Notes: a model not told the origin generated them from the letters alone. A stretch of 64,000 nucleotides of DNA from Hymenobacter crusticola (GCF_002154225.1 NZ_MTSE01000003.1:248001-312000), one strand, 5' to 3'. Numbered from the stretch's first letter, positions 17,736 through 26,670 are shown. Made by a program: numbers and translations.

Positions 17736-18842
17736 GTGGCTTCTCCACGTTCTCGTATATGGTTGCTGCTGGTAAGTGCTGTTTTGGCTACGGCTTGTGA
17801 GCGTACGCCCGCGGAGCGCCCCGATCGGATGATCAACCTAGCTACCGTGCAAAGTGGACCGCAGCTACAAGCTCAGGAGTTGGAAGGGGCCATTGCGCGC
17901 CAACCCCAAAATGCTGCGCTTTACGCCCGGCGAGCAAGTTTCCGGCTGGCGGCGGCGCAGTTTGGCACCGCCCTCGAAGATATCAACCGGGCCATTGATC
18001 TTGATGATGAAGAAGGCGAGTTTTACTTCACTAAAGCGCGCATCCTGCGCGGACAAAATCGGCTAGCTTCAGCGCTTGAAGCGGCGGAAATTGCTGCCCA
18101 ACGGGGTTTCTCATCGCCAGAGCTAAACTTGCTGGTTGGGGAAGCGAATTTGGCGTTGCGTCATTACGAAGAGGCACTCGACCAACTCGACCGCACGCTC
18201 CGCCAAGAGCCCGAACATGCAGCTGCGCTTTTCTATAAAGGACTGGCGTACGCTGCAGTAGCTGATACGGTGCAGGCGCTCGACTACTTGCGTGCCAGCT
18301 TAGCACGTGAGCCAAGGCAGCCCGAGATTCTGCACCAGCTAGCTTTTCTCTATAACGCCAACCGCCAGCCTCTCCAAGCAATGACTTACTCGCTACGCGG
18401 CCTGCGCGTAGCCCCGCGTTACGCGTCGTTGTGGTACGACTATGGCCGCCAATTTGAGTTGCAAAGTCAGCCGGATAGTGCGCAACGCTGTTATGGGCGG
18501 GCCGTGCAACTGGATACCACCTTATACCGTGCCGATTACCGACTGGCCCTGGCCGCGTACCAACGACATCAGTACGCAGCCGTGGTACCGCACTTGCAGC
18601 GTGCCCTGCGGCGCGCTCCTCGCTTGCCGGATGCTCGGCAGATGCTAGCCGAAAGTTATGAGAGCCTCGGACGGCAAGCAGAAGCCTTGGCACAATACCG
18701 TCTTTTAGTGGTCGAAAACCCCGGCAACCGGCACTGGACCTATAAGGTGTGGAAAGTGAAAGACAAAGTGCGACGACAGCAGAGCGATACGCTAGCCCAA
18801 GCCGACGATAATGCCACGGAACCGGCGCCGCCACAGGAGTAA
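17736..18842 (+). CDS. TPR-repeat lipoprotein
   Basis: A 368-aa lipoprotein: hydrophobic N terminus followed by LATAC, giving a lipidated cysteine near residue 21. The mature part consists of about seven TPR units (for example LRQEPEHAAALFYKGLAYA and YRADYRLALAAYQRHQYA). The start codon is GTG; there is no ATG in frame before the signal peptide. It lies 100 bp after another TPR gene and 145 bp before thrS. Probably an outer-membrane-anchored interaction scaffold; no specific function can be given. Confidence 0.82.
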   Translation: MASPRSRIWLLLVSAVLATACERTPAERPDRMINLATVQSGPQLQAQELEGAIARQPQNAALYARRASFRLAAAQFGTALEDINRAIDLDDEEGEFYFTKARILRGQNRLASALEAAEIAAQRGFSSPELNLLVGEANLALRHYEEALDQLDRTLRQEPEHAAALFYKGLAYAAVADTVQALDYLRASLAREPRQPEILHQLAFLYNANRQPLQAMTYSLRGLRVAPRYASLWYDYGRQFELQSQPDSAQRCYGRAVQLDTTLYRADYRLALAAYQRHQYAAVVPHLQRALRRAPRLPDARQMLAESYESLGRQAEALAQYRLLVVENPGNRHWTYKVWKVKDKVRRQQSDTLAQADDNATEPAPPQE

Positions 18843-18987
18843 GGGTTAGGGAATTTCGAAGGCCATTTATGTTGTTGCCATAGTAGGGAAGTGAGTCTCC
18901 ATTGTGATGGGAACAACTTGCTTCCTCATAATTTATCCGCAAGCTGCTAACTTGCGGGCACGTGCTGTTTTTTAGCTCCCTCTCAAT

Positions 18988-20940
18988 ATGATTGATATTA
19001 CGCTTCCCGACGGCTCCGTGCGCCAATTTGAGCCCGGCGTGTCGGGCTATGATGTGGCCGCCAGCATCAGTGAAGGTTTGGCCCGCAACGCCTTGAGTGT
19101 GCGTGTGAATGGCGAAGTTCGTGACCTAGGTCGCCTCATTACTGAAAATGCCAAGGTAGAAATTCTAACCTGGAACGACCCAGCTGGCAAGGCTACGTTC
19201 TGGCACTCTTCTGCTCACTTGCTGGCGGAAGCCTTGGAGGCTCTGTATCCCGGCGTGAAGCTAGGCATCGGACCGTCTATAGAAAATGGCTTCTACTACG
19301 ATATCGACCTCGGGGAAGGACGCACAATTTCGACGGATGATTTCCCCAAGATTGAGGCTAAGATGCTAGAGCTGGCGAAGAAAAAAAGTCAGTACGAGCG
19401 CCGGGAGGTAAGCAAGGCCGATGCCATTGCCTACTTCACCGAAAAGGCCGACCCGTACAAGCTAGACCTGCTGGAGCGCCTCGATGACGGCTCCATCACA
19501 TTCTACAGTCAAGGCGACTTCACAGACCTGTGCCGTGGCCCACACATTCCTGATACCAGCCCCATCAAAGCGGTAAAACTGCTGAACGTGGCTGGCGCTT
19601 ACTGGCGTGGCGACGAGAAAAACAAGCAGCTCACGCGCATCTACGGCATCACGTTTCCAAAAGCGAAGGAACTGAGCGAGTACTTGGAGAAGCTGGAAGA
19701 AGCCAAGCGCCGCGACCACCGCAAGCTAGGTAAGGAATTAGAGCTATTCGCGTTTTCGGAGAAGGTAGGAGCGGGGCTACCCTTGTGGCTGCCTAAAGGC
19801 ACAGCCTTACGCGAGCGACTGGAGCAGTTCCTGCGCCGCGCTCAGGTAAAAGCCGGCTACCTTCCCGTCGTGACGCCCAATATTGGATCTAAAGAGCTGT
19901 ACGTAACCAGCGGCCACTACGAAAAGTACGGCGCCGACTCGTTCCAGCCCATTAAGACCCCAAACCCTGGGGAGGAGTTTATGCTTAAGCCCATGAACTG
20001 CCCGCACCACTGCGAAATCTATAAGACCAAGCCTCGCTCGTACCGCGACTTGCCGTTGCGGTTGGCCGAGTTTGGTACCGTGTATCGCTACGAGCAGAGT
20101 GGTGAGTTGCACGGCCTGACCCGCGTGCGGGGCTTTACGCAGGATGATGCTCACATCTTCTGCCGACCCGACCAAGTAAAGGAGGAGTTCCTGAAGGTAA
20201 TCGACATTGTGCTGTACGTGCTGAAGGCCCTGGACTTCCCTGACTTCACGGCGCAGATTTCCCTCCGCGACCCCGAGAACAAAGCTAAATATATTGGGTC
20301 TGACGAGAACTGGGCTCGTGCCGAAGCTGCTATTCAGGAAGCCGCCGCTGAAAAGGGCCTCAATACCGTGACGGAGTTAGGGGAAGCAGCCTTCTACGGC
20401 CCCAAGCTCGACTTCATGGTGCGTGACGCTCTAGGCCGCAAGTGGCAACTTGGTACCATTCAGGTAGATTATAACTTGCCTGAGCGTTTCGAGTTGGAGT
20501 ATGTAGCCTCTGACAACTCCCGGCAGCGTCCCGTTATGATTCACCGGGCGCCCTTTGGCTCACTTGAGCGTTTTGTGGCCGTACTCATTGAACACTGCGC
20601 TGGCAATTTTCCATTGTGGCTTTCGCCTGAGCAGTTTGCGGTTTTACCGATTTCGGAGAAGTACCAAGATTATGCCCAGCAAGTATTCGACCGTCTCCAA
20701 TCGGCCGAGTTACGTGGCTCTATTGACAACCGCGACGAGAAAATAGGGCGTAAGATTCGCGACGCGGAGATTGCAAAGGTGCCTTACATGCTTATTGTGG
20801 GGGAGAAAGAACAAGAAAATGGTATCGTCTCGGTGCGCAAGCATGGAGAGGGAGACGTAGGCAGCATGCCCGTTGATGCCTTTGTACGCAGCTTTCAAGG
20901 CCAAGTCGCCGACATGATGGAGGGAAAAGTTGTGGCCTGA
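18988..20940 (+). CDS. thrS: Threonine--tRNA ligase
   Basis: A 650-aa class II aminoacyl-tRNA synthetase that charges tRNA-Thr. It has the full bacterial architecture: TGS domain (about 1-61), editing domain with [11 protein letters not shown] and later the DLCRGPH segment, the catalytic core with the zinc cysteine in [11 protein letters not shown] near residue 338, motif 2 at [16 protein letters not shown] and motif 3 at [13 protein letters not shown], then the anticodon-binding domain. Length is normal for the family. It lies just upstream of infC-rpmI-rplT, an order often conserved in bacteria. Confidence 0.97.
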   Translation: MIDITLPDGSVRQFEPGVSGYDVAASISEGLARNALSVRVNGEVRDLGRLITENAKVEILTWNDPAGKATFWHSSAHLLAEALEALYPGVKLGIGPSIENGFYYDIDLGEGRTISTDDFPKIEAKMLELAKKKSQYERREVSKADAIAYFTEKADPYKLDLLERLDDGSITFYSQGDFTDLCRGPHIPDTSPIKAVKLLNVAGAYWRGDEKNKQLTRIYGITFPKAKELSEYLEKLEEAKRRDHRKLGKELELFAFSEKVGAGLPLWLPKGTALRERLEQFLRRAQVKAGYLPVVTPNIGSKELYVTSGHYEKYGADSFQPIKTPNPGEEFMLKPMNCPHHCEIYKTKPRSYRDLPLRLAEFGTVYRYEQSGELHGLTRVRGFTQDDAHIFCRPDQVKEEFLKVIDIVLYVLKALDFPDFTAQISLRDPENKAKYIGSDENWARAEAAIQEAAAEKGLNTVTELGEAAFYGPKLDFMVRDALGRKWQLGTIQVDYNLPERFELEYVASDNSRQRPVMIHRAPFGSLERFVAVLIEHCAGNFPLWLSPEQFAVLPISEKYQDYAQQVFDRLQSAELRGSIDNRDEKIGRKIRDAEIAKVPYMLIVGEKEQENGIVSVRKHGEGDVGSMPVDAFVRSFQGQVADMMEGKVVA

Positions 20941-21003
20941 TTTAGGTGGAGCTAAGTAGTTTGCGAAAACACGCAAGGTATTTCAAATAAAATCTAACAA
21001 AAC

Positions 21004-21047
21004 AGCAAACCTGCCGTTTGTACTTACAGGCAGACGGCAGGCTTGCT
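21004..21047 (+). terminator. Hairpin after thrS, possible terminator
   Basis: A 14-bp inverted repeat with one mismatch (21004-21017 and 21034-21047) lies 64 bases after the thrS stop. The T-run after it is weak, so termination is likely but not certain. It separates thrS from infC. Confidence 0.6.
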
Positions 21048-21125
21048 TTGAAGTTGTCTTATAGCGCTAACTCATTACATTTGAAGGCAAACCTATCCCC
21101 TAGGTTGTAAGACAATTTTATATAG

Positions 21126-21152
21126 CGGCTTTTTTAGATTCAAAAAAAGCCG
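21126..21152 (+). promoter_or_regulatory. Hairpin in the infC leader region
   Basis: A 10-bp inverted repeat CGGCTTTTTT / AAAAAAGCCG (21126-21135 and 21143-21152) lies about 95 bases before the infC start. Read on the plus strand it lacks a T-run after the stem. It is followed by GGATATTTG, close to the Bacteroidota -7 element TAnnTTTG. It may be a thrS terminator, an attenuator, or part of the infC promoter region; the sequence alone does not decide. Confidence 0.35.
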
Positions 21153-21229
21153 GATATTTGCCCGCTGATTAGAGACATGGTTACGCCATAGCTCTGGCCA
21201 CAGAAAGAAAATTATTCGCTCACTTTTAT

Positions 21230-21235
21230 AAGGAG
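21230..21235 (+). promoter_or_regulatory. Strong Shine-Dalgarno sequence that fixes the infC AUA start
   Basis: AAGGAG lies nine bases before the ATA at 21245. Such a strong site is rare in this window and supports translation starting at that ATA and not at the in-frame GTG at 21284, before which I see no ribosome site. Confidence 0.75.
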
Positions 21236-21244
21236 ACCCAACCC

Positions 21245-21871
21245 ATAGCAACCCCGAATCGTCGCTACGTTCCCCGTACTCAGGTGGAGGAGCCGTTTAA
21301 AATCAACCAGAAGATTACGGCTCGTGAAGTACGCCTAGTAGGTGAAAATGTCGAACAAGGTATTTATTCTGTTGACCAAGCTCGTCGCATGGCACAGGAG
21401 CAAAACCTTGATCTAGTAGAAATTTCGCCCACTGCCGTACCGCCGGTGTGCCGTATTATCGACTACTCGAAATTTAAGTACGAGCAGAAGAAACGCACCC
21501 GCGAAATGAAGGCTAAAGCCACAAAAGTGGTAGTGAAAGAAATTCGTTTCGGTCCTAACACCGATGAACACGACTTTGCCTTCAAGCTCAAACATGCACA
21601 AGAATTTCTCAAAGAAGGCGCTAAGATTAAAGCTTACGTGCACTTTGTAGGCCGCTCAATCGTGTTCAAAGAACGCGGCGAAATTCTGCTGCTCAAATTT
21701 GCGCAAGCCCTTGAGGAATTAGCCAAAGTAGAGCAACTTCCTAAACTGGAAGGCAAACGCATGTTCTTGTACTTGGCACCCAAAGTAGCCATAGCCGCAA
21801 AGCCGAAAGCTGCCGCTCCCAAAGAGGGAACTCCAGCGCCGAAGGAAGCTCAACCGAAGGAGGCCCAGTAG
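21245..21871 (+). CDS. infC: Translation initiation factor IF-3, AUA start
   Basis: IF-3 binds the 30S subunit and checks the start codon. The reading frame gives the conserved N-terminal stretch ([16 protein letters not shown], then [15 protein letters not shown]) only if translation starts at ATA 21245, nine bases after AAGGAG; starting at the GTG 21284 would remove 13 residues. Non-AUG starts are known for infC in other bacteria (AUU in E. coli), where IF-3 represses its own mRNA by rejecting the unusual codon. The core has [13 protein letters not shown] in the linker. The C terminus carries an Ala/Pro/Lys-rich tail of about 30 residues. First gene of infC-rpmI-rplT. Confidence 0.9.
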   Translation: MATPNRRYVPRTQVEEPFKINQKITAREVRLVGENVEQGIYSVDQARRMAQEQNLDLVEISPTAVPPVCRIIDYSKFKYEQKKRTREMKAKATKVVVKEIRFGPNTDEHDFAFKLKHAQEFLKEGAKIKAYVHFVGRSIVFKERGEILLLKFAQALEELAKVEQLPKLEGKRMFLYLAPKVAIAAKPKAAAPKEGTPAPKEAQPKEAQ

Positions 21872-21934
21872 AATTGCCTGGCTCCTTGTGTTAGCTTAAT
21901 CCAACAGCATTTTCTTTTTTCAATATATACCACA

Positions 21935-22129
21935 ATGCCAAAAGTAAAGACGAAATCCGGTGCTAAGAAGCGTTTTACGCTCACCGGCTCGGGCAAGGTG
22001 AAGCGGAAGCACGCCTTCAAAAGCCACATCCTCACGAAAAAGACCACTAAGCAGAAGCGTGCCCTCACGCACGTTACTCTAGTGAGCTCGGCCGACATGA
22101 ACCGCGTAAAGGATATGCTGAATATCTAA
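21935..22129 (+). CDS. rpmI: 50S ribosomal protein L35
   Basis: A 64-aa, very basic protein of normal L35 length, starting [14 protein letters not shown] and containing the [19 protein letters not shown] segment. It lies between infC and rplT, the usual order. ATG 21935 has no clear Shine-Dalgarno sequence. Confidence 0.97.
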   Translation: MPKVKTKSGAKKRFTLTGSGKVKRKHAFKSHILTKKTTKQKRALTHVTLVSSADMNRVKDMLNI

Positions 22130-22148
22130 AAAGCTAAGCATTAGAGGT

Positions 22149-22188
22149 TAACTGTTTGCATACAGTTAATTACTTAATGATAAGTAAT
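22149..22188 (+). promoter_or_regulatory. Two adjacent hairpins in the rpmI-rplT spacer
   Basis: Two small inverted repeats stand side by side: TAACTG/CAGTTA (22149-22154, 22163-22168) and ATTACTTA/TAAGTAAT (22169-22176, 22181-22188). The 135-base spacer is long for this operon. In other bacteria L20 binds the operon mRNA and represses it; these structures could take part in such control, but I cannot show an L20 site. Confidence 0.3.
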
Positions 22189-22264
22189 TTAGTTGTTCAT
22201 TTTTTCAAACCAGGCACCCGGTCTACAAGACAAACCTGTCACCGGTTGCCAAAAAAAATAGGTT

Positions 22265-22609
22265 ATGCCAAGAAGTGTGAATCACGTGGCCTCACGCCAC
22301 CGTCGCAAAAAAGTAATGAAGTTGGCGAAGGGCTATTTCGGCCGTCGCAAAAATGTTTGGACCGTTGCTAAAAACGCTGTCGAGAAGGGCTTGCTTTATG
22401 CCTATCGCGACCGGAAAACCAAGAAGCGCGAGTTCCGTGCTTTGTGGATCCAACGTATCAATGCCGGCGCTCGTGAGCATGGTTTGTCTTACTCGCAATT
22501 CATGGGTGGCTTGAAAAAAGCTGGCATCGACTTAAACCGTAAAGTACTAGCTGACCTAGCTCTCAATCACCCGGAAGCTTTCCGTGGTATTGTGGAAAAG
22601 ATCAAATAA
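22265..22609 (+). CDS. rplT: 50S ribosomal protein L20
   Basis: A 114-aa L20 of normal length: [19 protein letters not shown] at the N terminus, then [20 protein letters not shown] and the C-terminal globular domain [21 protein letters not shown]20 is an early 23S rRNA assembly protein and, in E. coli and Bacillus, represses its own operon. Last gene of infC-rpmI-rplT, followed directly by a strong terminator. Confidence 0.97.
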   Translation: MPRSVNHVASRHRRKKVMKLAKGYFGRRKNVWTVAKNAVEKGLLYAYRDRKTKKREFRALWIQRINAGAREHGLSYSQFMGGLKKAGIDLNRKVLADLALNHPEAFRGIVEKIK

Positions 22610-22631
22610 GTTTTTTAGCTTATGCTAAAAT

Positions 22632-22667
22632 AAAAACCGCTCGGCAGTTTCTGCCGAGCGGTTTTTT
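22632..22667 (+). terminator. Intrinsic terminator of infC-rpmI-rplT
   Basis: A perfect 16-bp inverted repeat (22632-22647 and 22651-22666) with a three-base loop, ending in a run of seven T, 23 bases after the rplT stop. Confidence 0.95.
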
Positions 22668-22760
22668 TATGCCTTGCTGCGAAAAGAAGCTACTACTATA
22701 TTCCAGAAAGAGAAAGCTGTCTATTAGATTAGGAATAATATATCCCATTTCCAAAGCCTG

Positions 22761-23189
22761 CTAATTGGGCAAGCTACTTAGCCAAGCTTCTGCTTCGCCA
22801 ATGGTAGTAAAGCGCTTGAAGACAAACTCAGCAGGTGCGTCCGTAATTACCGTTTGGGTTGATAGTCGGTGCATAGGGTTGCTTCCATCTACGATAGCAC
22901 AATACTCCACGCGCACCTGCTTCATTGCACGTGGAATCCATTCGTGGGCAAGCCAATGTTGAGCCGCTGCTGCTAAAGGCTGACGTTGGCCGTGTTCAGA
23001 TAAGATCTTTCGACAGCTAGTACTATCTAATAGCGTAAGTGCTTGTTCATAAAACGCTTGTAAATCAGAAAGGTGGATTCGCTCAGCATTCCATTGTAAC
23101 TGTATATAGCCTTGAGAAGCGTAATAGATATTACCTACTACATTCGTAAAGTGTGGAGTCTTAGTAGGTTGAGCGTAAAATGTAGCCAT
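22761..23189 (-). CDS. Small STAS/SpoIIAA-like protein, hypothetical
   Basis: A 142-aa soluble protein from ATG 23189 (the frame stays open upstream to 23243 but the extra residues look non-conserved). It is a distant paralogue of 7314-7757: YIQLQWNAERIHL, a Leu-rich helix, KILSEH, a LAHEWIPRA segment and a final GEAEAWL. The STAS/SpoIIAA-like assignment rests on this pattern; the role is unknown. The copy lies downstream of the ribosomal operon in the opposite direction and is convergent with it. Confidence 0.65.
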   Translation of the reverse strand: MATFYAQPTKTPHFTNVVGNIYYASQGYIQLQWNAERIHLSDLQAFYEQALTLLDSTSCRKILSEHGQRQPLAAAAQHWLAHEWIPRAMKQVRVEYCAIVDGSNPMHRLSTQTVITDAPAEFVFKRFTTIGEAEAWLSSLPN

Positions 23190-23728
23190 TATAATAAAGT
23201 AGAAGTAAGAAGCCTGCAAATACCTTGCGTAACTCGTTGGCATCCATGAGCAACTTGGTGATATGACTGAAAACCCAGTTAATAGTTTAAAAGGCTAGTG
23301 AAGTTACTTCTAACAGCCGCCCAACGGCTAATTTAAAAGATTGGTCATAACACAGCAGATGTAACTTAACGTCATAACCCAGCATAGTTGGGCGAGCTAT
23401 TTAGTTCATCTGTTTCTAGCCTGTAACCTAGCTATGCGGTAGTGTCTTTGTTACCTGCTACTAACACCAGCGTTTTATTAATGAATATGGGCTAAATGCT
23501 AATGCGCCAACTGCTTGTCAGATCTTAAGCGAAGCCAGGAAAACGGGTATGAACTGTACATTTGCGAGGTAGCTGAACAGTTACATAAGTCGCAGCAACG
23601 AAACCGGCCGCAACACTTATGGCTTGCTGGGATAAATTGATAGAGCACCATGCCCGAAAGCGTAAAGAATAGGAATACTCAAAGTGTCAGCCTCAACCGT
23701 TGGTCACTACTCTTTAATAGCGAATTTT
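23190..23728. other. Intergenic region without recognisable gene
   Basis: About 540 bases between the divergent STAS-like gene and the luciferase-like gene. I see no conserved ORF, tRNA or strong hairpin. TACATTTG at about 23557-23564 fits the Bacteroidota -7 consensus TAnnTTTG and could belong to the promoter of the gene to the right, but no convincing -33 element stands before it. Confidence 0.4.
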
Positions 23729-24757
23729 ATGCAAGTTGGAATAGATAGCTTTGCTGCTGCAACCCTACTGGATAATGGCACCGGCACTACCCTCAGTGGC
23801 GCAGAAGCAATAGCGCAGCTTTTGGAACGTATTGAGCGGGCGGACCAAGCAGGGCTCGATGTTTTCGGTATTGGCGAGCATCATCGCCCAGAATACTTGG
23901 ACTCAGCTACAGCGGTTATCCTCGCTGCCGCTGCGGCCCGTACCAAACGCATCCGGCTGACTAGCGCCGTAACTGTACTCAGTGCTGCCGACCCGGTACG
24001 CGTGTTTCAGGAGTTTGCTACCCTCGACCTAATCTCACAAGGTCGGGCTGAAATGGTAGTAGGTCGGGGTTCGTCCATCGAAGCCTTTCCACTCTTTGGC
24101 TTCAACCTAGATGATTATGACGCGCTGTTCACTGAGAAGTTAGAGCTGCTACTCACTATTCGGGAGCAGGAGCGTGTGCAGTGGAAAGGCAAGTTTCGTC
24201 CTGCTTTGAATGGACAAGGTATTTATCCTAGGCCCGTGCAGCAGCCTCTGCCAATTTGGCTAGGCGTAGGTGGTACGCCCCAATCTTTCGCACGGGCAGG
24301 GACGCTAGGGTTACCATTGATGGTAGCAATTATCGGTGGCGACACCCACCGTTTTCGTCCGTTAGTTGATCTGTACCGGGAGGCTGGCCGCCGAGCTGGT
24401 TATTCACCTGAGCAGTTACCGGTGGGTTTGCACTCGCTCGGGTACGTGGCCGAAACGACTGAACAAGCTAGAGAGGAATTCTACCCGGGGTACGCGCACA
24501 CTTTCTCTAGTCGAGCGCGGGAGCGGGGCGGGCTTCCCGTTACTCGCGCCCAATTTGATGCACAAGCTGGTTCACTCGGCGCGCTGCTAGTAGGCAATCC
24601 GGAAGAAGTAGCAGATAAAATTCGACGCCACAGCGAAGCCCTAGGGGGTATCACGCGGGTGACGTTTCAAATGGATGTTGCTACGTTGCCGCATACCAGA
24701 CTGCTGGAAGCCATCGACTTGCTCGGTACGCGGGTAGCGCCTTTACTACGAAGCTAG
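23729..24757 (+). CDS. LLM class flavin-dependent oxidoreductase (luciferase-like)
   Basis: A 342-aa bacterial-luciferase-fold monooxygenase that should use reduced FMN. From ATG 23729 it reads MQVGIDSFAA, the usual family N terminus, so a GTG at 23684 was not chosen. Conserved segments are GIGEHHRPEYLDSA, RIRLTSAVTVLSAADPVRVF, GRAEMVVGRGS and PIWLGVGGTPQS. The substrate cannot be predicted; family members oxidise alkanes, aldehydes, sulfonates and other molecules. It is a single gene ending at a very long palindrome shared with the convergent neighbour. Confidence 0.9.
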   Translation: MQVGIDSFAAATLLDNGTGTTLSGAEAIAQLLERIERADQAGLDVFGIGEHHRPEYLDSATAVILAAAAARTKRIRLTSAVTVLSAADPVRVFQEFATLDLISQGRAEMVVGRGSSIEAFPLFGFNLDDYDALFTEKLELLLTIREQERVQWKGKFRPALNGQGIYPRPVQQPLPIWLGVGGTPQSFARAGTLGLPLMVAIIGGDTHRFRPLVDLYREAGRRAGYSPEQLPVGLHSLGYVAETTEQAREEFYPGYAHTFSSRARERGGLPVTRAQFDAQAGSLGALLVGNPEEVADKIRRHSEALGGITRVTFQMDVATLPHTRLLEAIDLLGTRVAPLLRS

Positions 24758-24789
24758 AATGACACCCACATGTGGTTTACATACTTACA

Positions 24790-24849
24790 CCAGATATAAA
24801 GAGGAACAGGCCCTGAGATTTCTCAGGGCCTGTTCCTCTTTATATCTGG
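24790..24849. terminator. Exceptionally long perfect palindrome, bidirectional terminator
   Basis: A perfect 29-bp inverted repeat (24790-24818 and 24821-24849) with only two bases between the arms lies between two convergent genes. Internal A- and T-rich parts near the ends allow termination in both directions. Confidence 0.8.
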
Positions 24850-24898
24850 CTGTACTGATTAGTTAGGATGTGAATAGCTAATCAGCTAGCGCGCATTC

Positions 24899-25579
24899 TT
24901 AAAAGATGAACCAGCGATGCTTTTTCACTTTCGCCTCTTCTGTGCGAGGTACGAGGGTCATGTTTTCGGTGGTGCCACCTTTTACTTTTACTTCTTCATC
25001 GGCGTAGCCACCATAACCGTATTGTAGGGTCACAGGCTGGTTAGCAGGCACGCGCAGTGTGTATTCGCCTTTGGCATCGGTACTCACGCCGTAGAAGCTG
25101 CCTTTCTGAAGTACGGTTGCGCCTACCAGCGGTTTACCTTCTTCATCAAGGATGCGGCCACGTACGGTAGCCACGCGCAGCAAGCTGGCAGAAGCTTCGG
25201 TTTCAGTAGCAGCCATCGGGGCGACAACGGGAGCCGTCGCTTCGGCAGTTGTTGGGCGGCTGGAGCCGGCAAATACGGCGCTACCCACTAGTGCAGCACC
25301 TACTACCATTGTGGCAGCGCGTTGACGGAAGCGCTGAGGCTCGGTGCGAATCAGGTCAAACTGCCGTTGTACCCAGCCTACTGCTTTCACGTCGTGGCCG
25401 AGGTTCTTCATTTCGTGAAAGCGGCGCAGTGTAGCGTCAGCTTGTTGGCTATTGGCTTTAATATAGGCGTCTACGAGCTCTGTATTTTTGCTAGATAGGT
25501 CGCCGCGCAAATAAGCGTCACGGTAAGCAGGAAGAAGTTGACCGGTAGTAGCGTGGAAGGGGGAAGCGTTGAGTTTCAT
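24899..25579 (-). CDS. Carboxypeptidase-regulatory-like domain protein with one membrane segment
   Basis: A 226-aa protein from ATG 25579. Residues about 1-85 are helical and look cytoplasmic. A hydrophobic segment follows (about 87-106, VVGAALVGSAVFAG). An Ala/Thr-rich spacer leads to a CarboxypepD_reg-like beta-sandwich (about 137-210: VRGRILDEEGKPLVGATVLQ, GVSTDAKGEYTLRVP, LQYGYGGYADEEV). The layout resembles a single-pass inner-membrane protein with a periplasmic domain, or a degenerate anti-sigma-like protein, but no sigma factor gene is adjacent. Function unknown. Confidence 0.7.
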   Translation of the reverse strand: MKLNASPFHATTGQLLPAYRDAYLRGDLSSKNTELVDAYIKANSQQADATLRRFHEMKNLGHDVKAVGWVQRQFDLIRTEPQRFRQRAATMVVGAALVGSAVFAGSSRPTTAEATAPVVAPMAATETEASASLLRVATVRGRILDEEGKPLVGATVLQKGSFYGVSTDAKGEYTLRVPANQPVTLQYGYGGYADEEVKVKGGTTENMTLVPRTEEAKVKKHRWFIF

Positions 25580-26051
25580 TTTGGGAAAGTGCAAATAGAG
25601 AGTGCGAGAAGAAGAAGGGGATACTACTAAAAAAGAGTATGTGAGGAAGTGTTTCTGCGTTTATTGTGATTCAAAGGTAGTAAATCGATAAAATACTATG
25701 TTTTTGTTTCGATCAACTCCCAGTGATACTAGGTGAATGCGAGGATATCTGGGTTGTAATTGGGAAAAGAAGCATGTTTGTTTTCCTAAAATTAGACTCT
25801 AATTCCGTGCTTGGGAATTGAATGTACGAACATATTTAAGTAATGGATTTTGTATAAAAAAAATAATCCTATAAAATATATACTTGCAGTTAGTTAGCAT
25901 TTTTCTTGGTTTGATAGTAGGTAGTTGACCTTGTTAAAATCAAGGAATATTTAAATTTTTTCAATAGTTAATATCATCTTTAGCTCTTTCGAGCTTCGGT
26001 TTACCTTCGGCTCCTTATATCTTAGTGCCATTACCAAATACTCATCTTCTC
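25580..26051. other. AT-rich divergent promoter region
   Basis: About 470 bases between divergent genes, clearly richer in A and T than the rest of the window, with A-runs around 25858. I see no ORF of note, no tRNA and no strong inverted repeat. It presumably holds promoters for the gene on either side. Confidence 0.45.
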
Positions 26052-26603
26052 ATGTCAAATGACATAGCGCGTTGGAAGACGCTGAAATCAGATATCGTTT
26101 TTGATCACAAGTGGTACACCTTACGGCGCGACCATGTAGAGCTGCCTACTGGTCAAGTACTCGACGACTACTTTGTCAGCGTGCGGCGCAACGTAGCACT
26201 CACCTTTGCCCTAACCGATGACAACCATGTGTTATTTGTGCGGCAGTACAAGCATGCAGCTGGCGAGATACTGATTGAGTTGCCCGGTGGCGTTATCGAT
26301 GAGGGCGAAAACTTGCCCATCGAGGCTGCCAAACGTGAACTGCTGGAGGAAACTGGCTACGCGCCAGAAAGCATCGAGCAAGTGTTGGAAGTGATGGATA
26401 ACCCTACGAAAGACACGAATCGTATTTACTTCTTTCTGGCGCGCAACGCCCGCCAAGTGGCTGCGCAAGATCTTGACGAAACTGAGAACATCGAAGTGCT
26501 ACGCGTGCCACTTGCCGAAGTAGAGGAAATGGTGCTCAACGGGCAGATTCGCGTCGCGGGCTCGGTGGCGCTGTGCTTGTTAGCCCTGCGTAAGTTGCAG
26601 TAA
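26052..26603 (+). CDS. Nudix hydrolase (ADP-ribose pyrophosphatase type)
   Basis: A 183-aa Nudix protein from ATG 26052 (GTG 26025 upstream is in frame but adds only nine residues). The N-terminal strand pattern KSDIVFDHKWYTLRRDHVELP and VLFVRQYKHAAG fit the ADP-ribose/GDP-mannose pyrophosphatase group, which clears toxic nucleotide sugars. The Nudix box is LPGGVIDEG, then E, then REL-LEETGY; eight residues instead of the usual seven lie between the first Glu and the Arg-Glu pair, a one-residue insertion. The catalytic Glu pair EE is kept. A long hairpin follows. Confidence 0.88.
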   Translation: MSNDIARWKTLKSDIVFDHKWYTLRRDHVELPTGQVLDDYFVSVRRNVALTFALTDDNHVLFVRQYKHAAGEILIELPGGVIDEGENLPIEAAKRELLEETGYAPESIEQVLEVMDNPTKDTNRIYFFLARNARQVAAQDLDETENIEVLRVPLAEVEEMVLNGQIRVAGSVALCLLALRKLQ

Positions 26604-26625
26604 AAGGCCTTTTTCTGATTTATTG

Positions 26626-26670
26626 ATAGCCTAGGCTAGCTCCTGAAACGCAGGAACTAGCCTAGGCTAT
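26626..26670. terminator. Long hairpin after the Nudix gene
   Basis: A 20-bp inverted repeat with one mismatch (26626-26645 and 26651-26670), five-base loop, with TTT following. The stem contains two copies of CCTAGG. Confidence 0.75.

Noticed and set aside
18031..19026. 331-codon minus-strand frame opposite the TPR lipoprotein gene
   Set aside because: It runs antisense to a well-supported TPR gene and into the start of thrS. The translation is rich in Arg, Ala and His with no domain, as expected for a shadow of a GC-rich gene.
24790..24849. Long palindrome considered as a transposon end or phage attachment site
   Set aside because: No flanking duplication, integrase or transposase is nearby, and the position between two gene ends fits a terminator.
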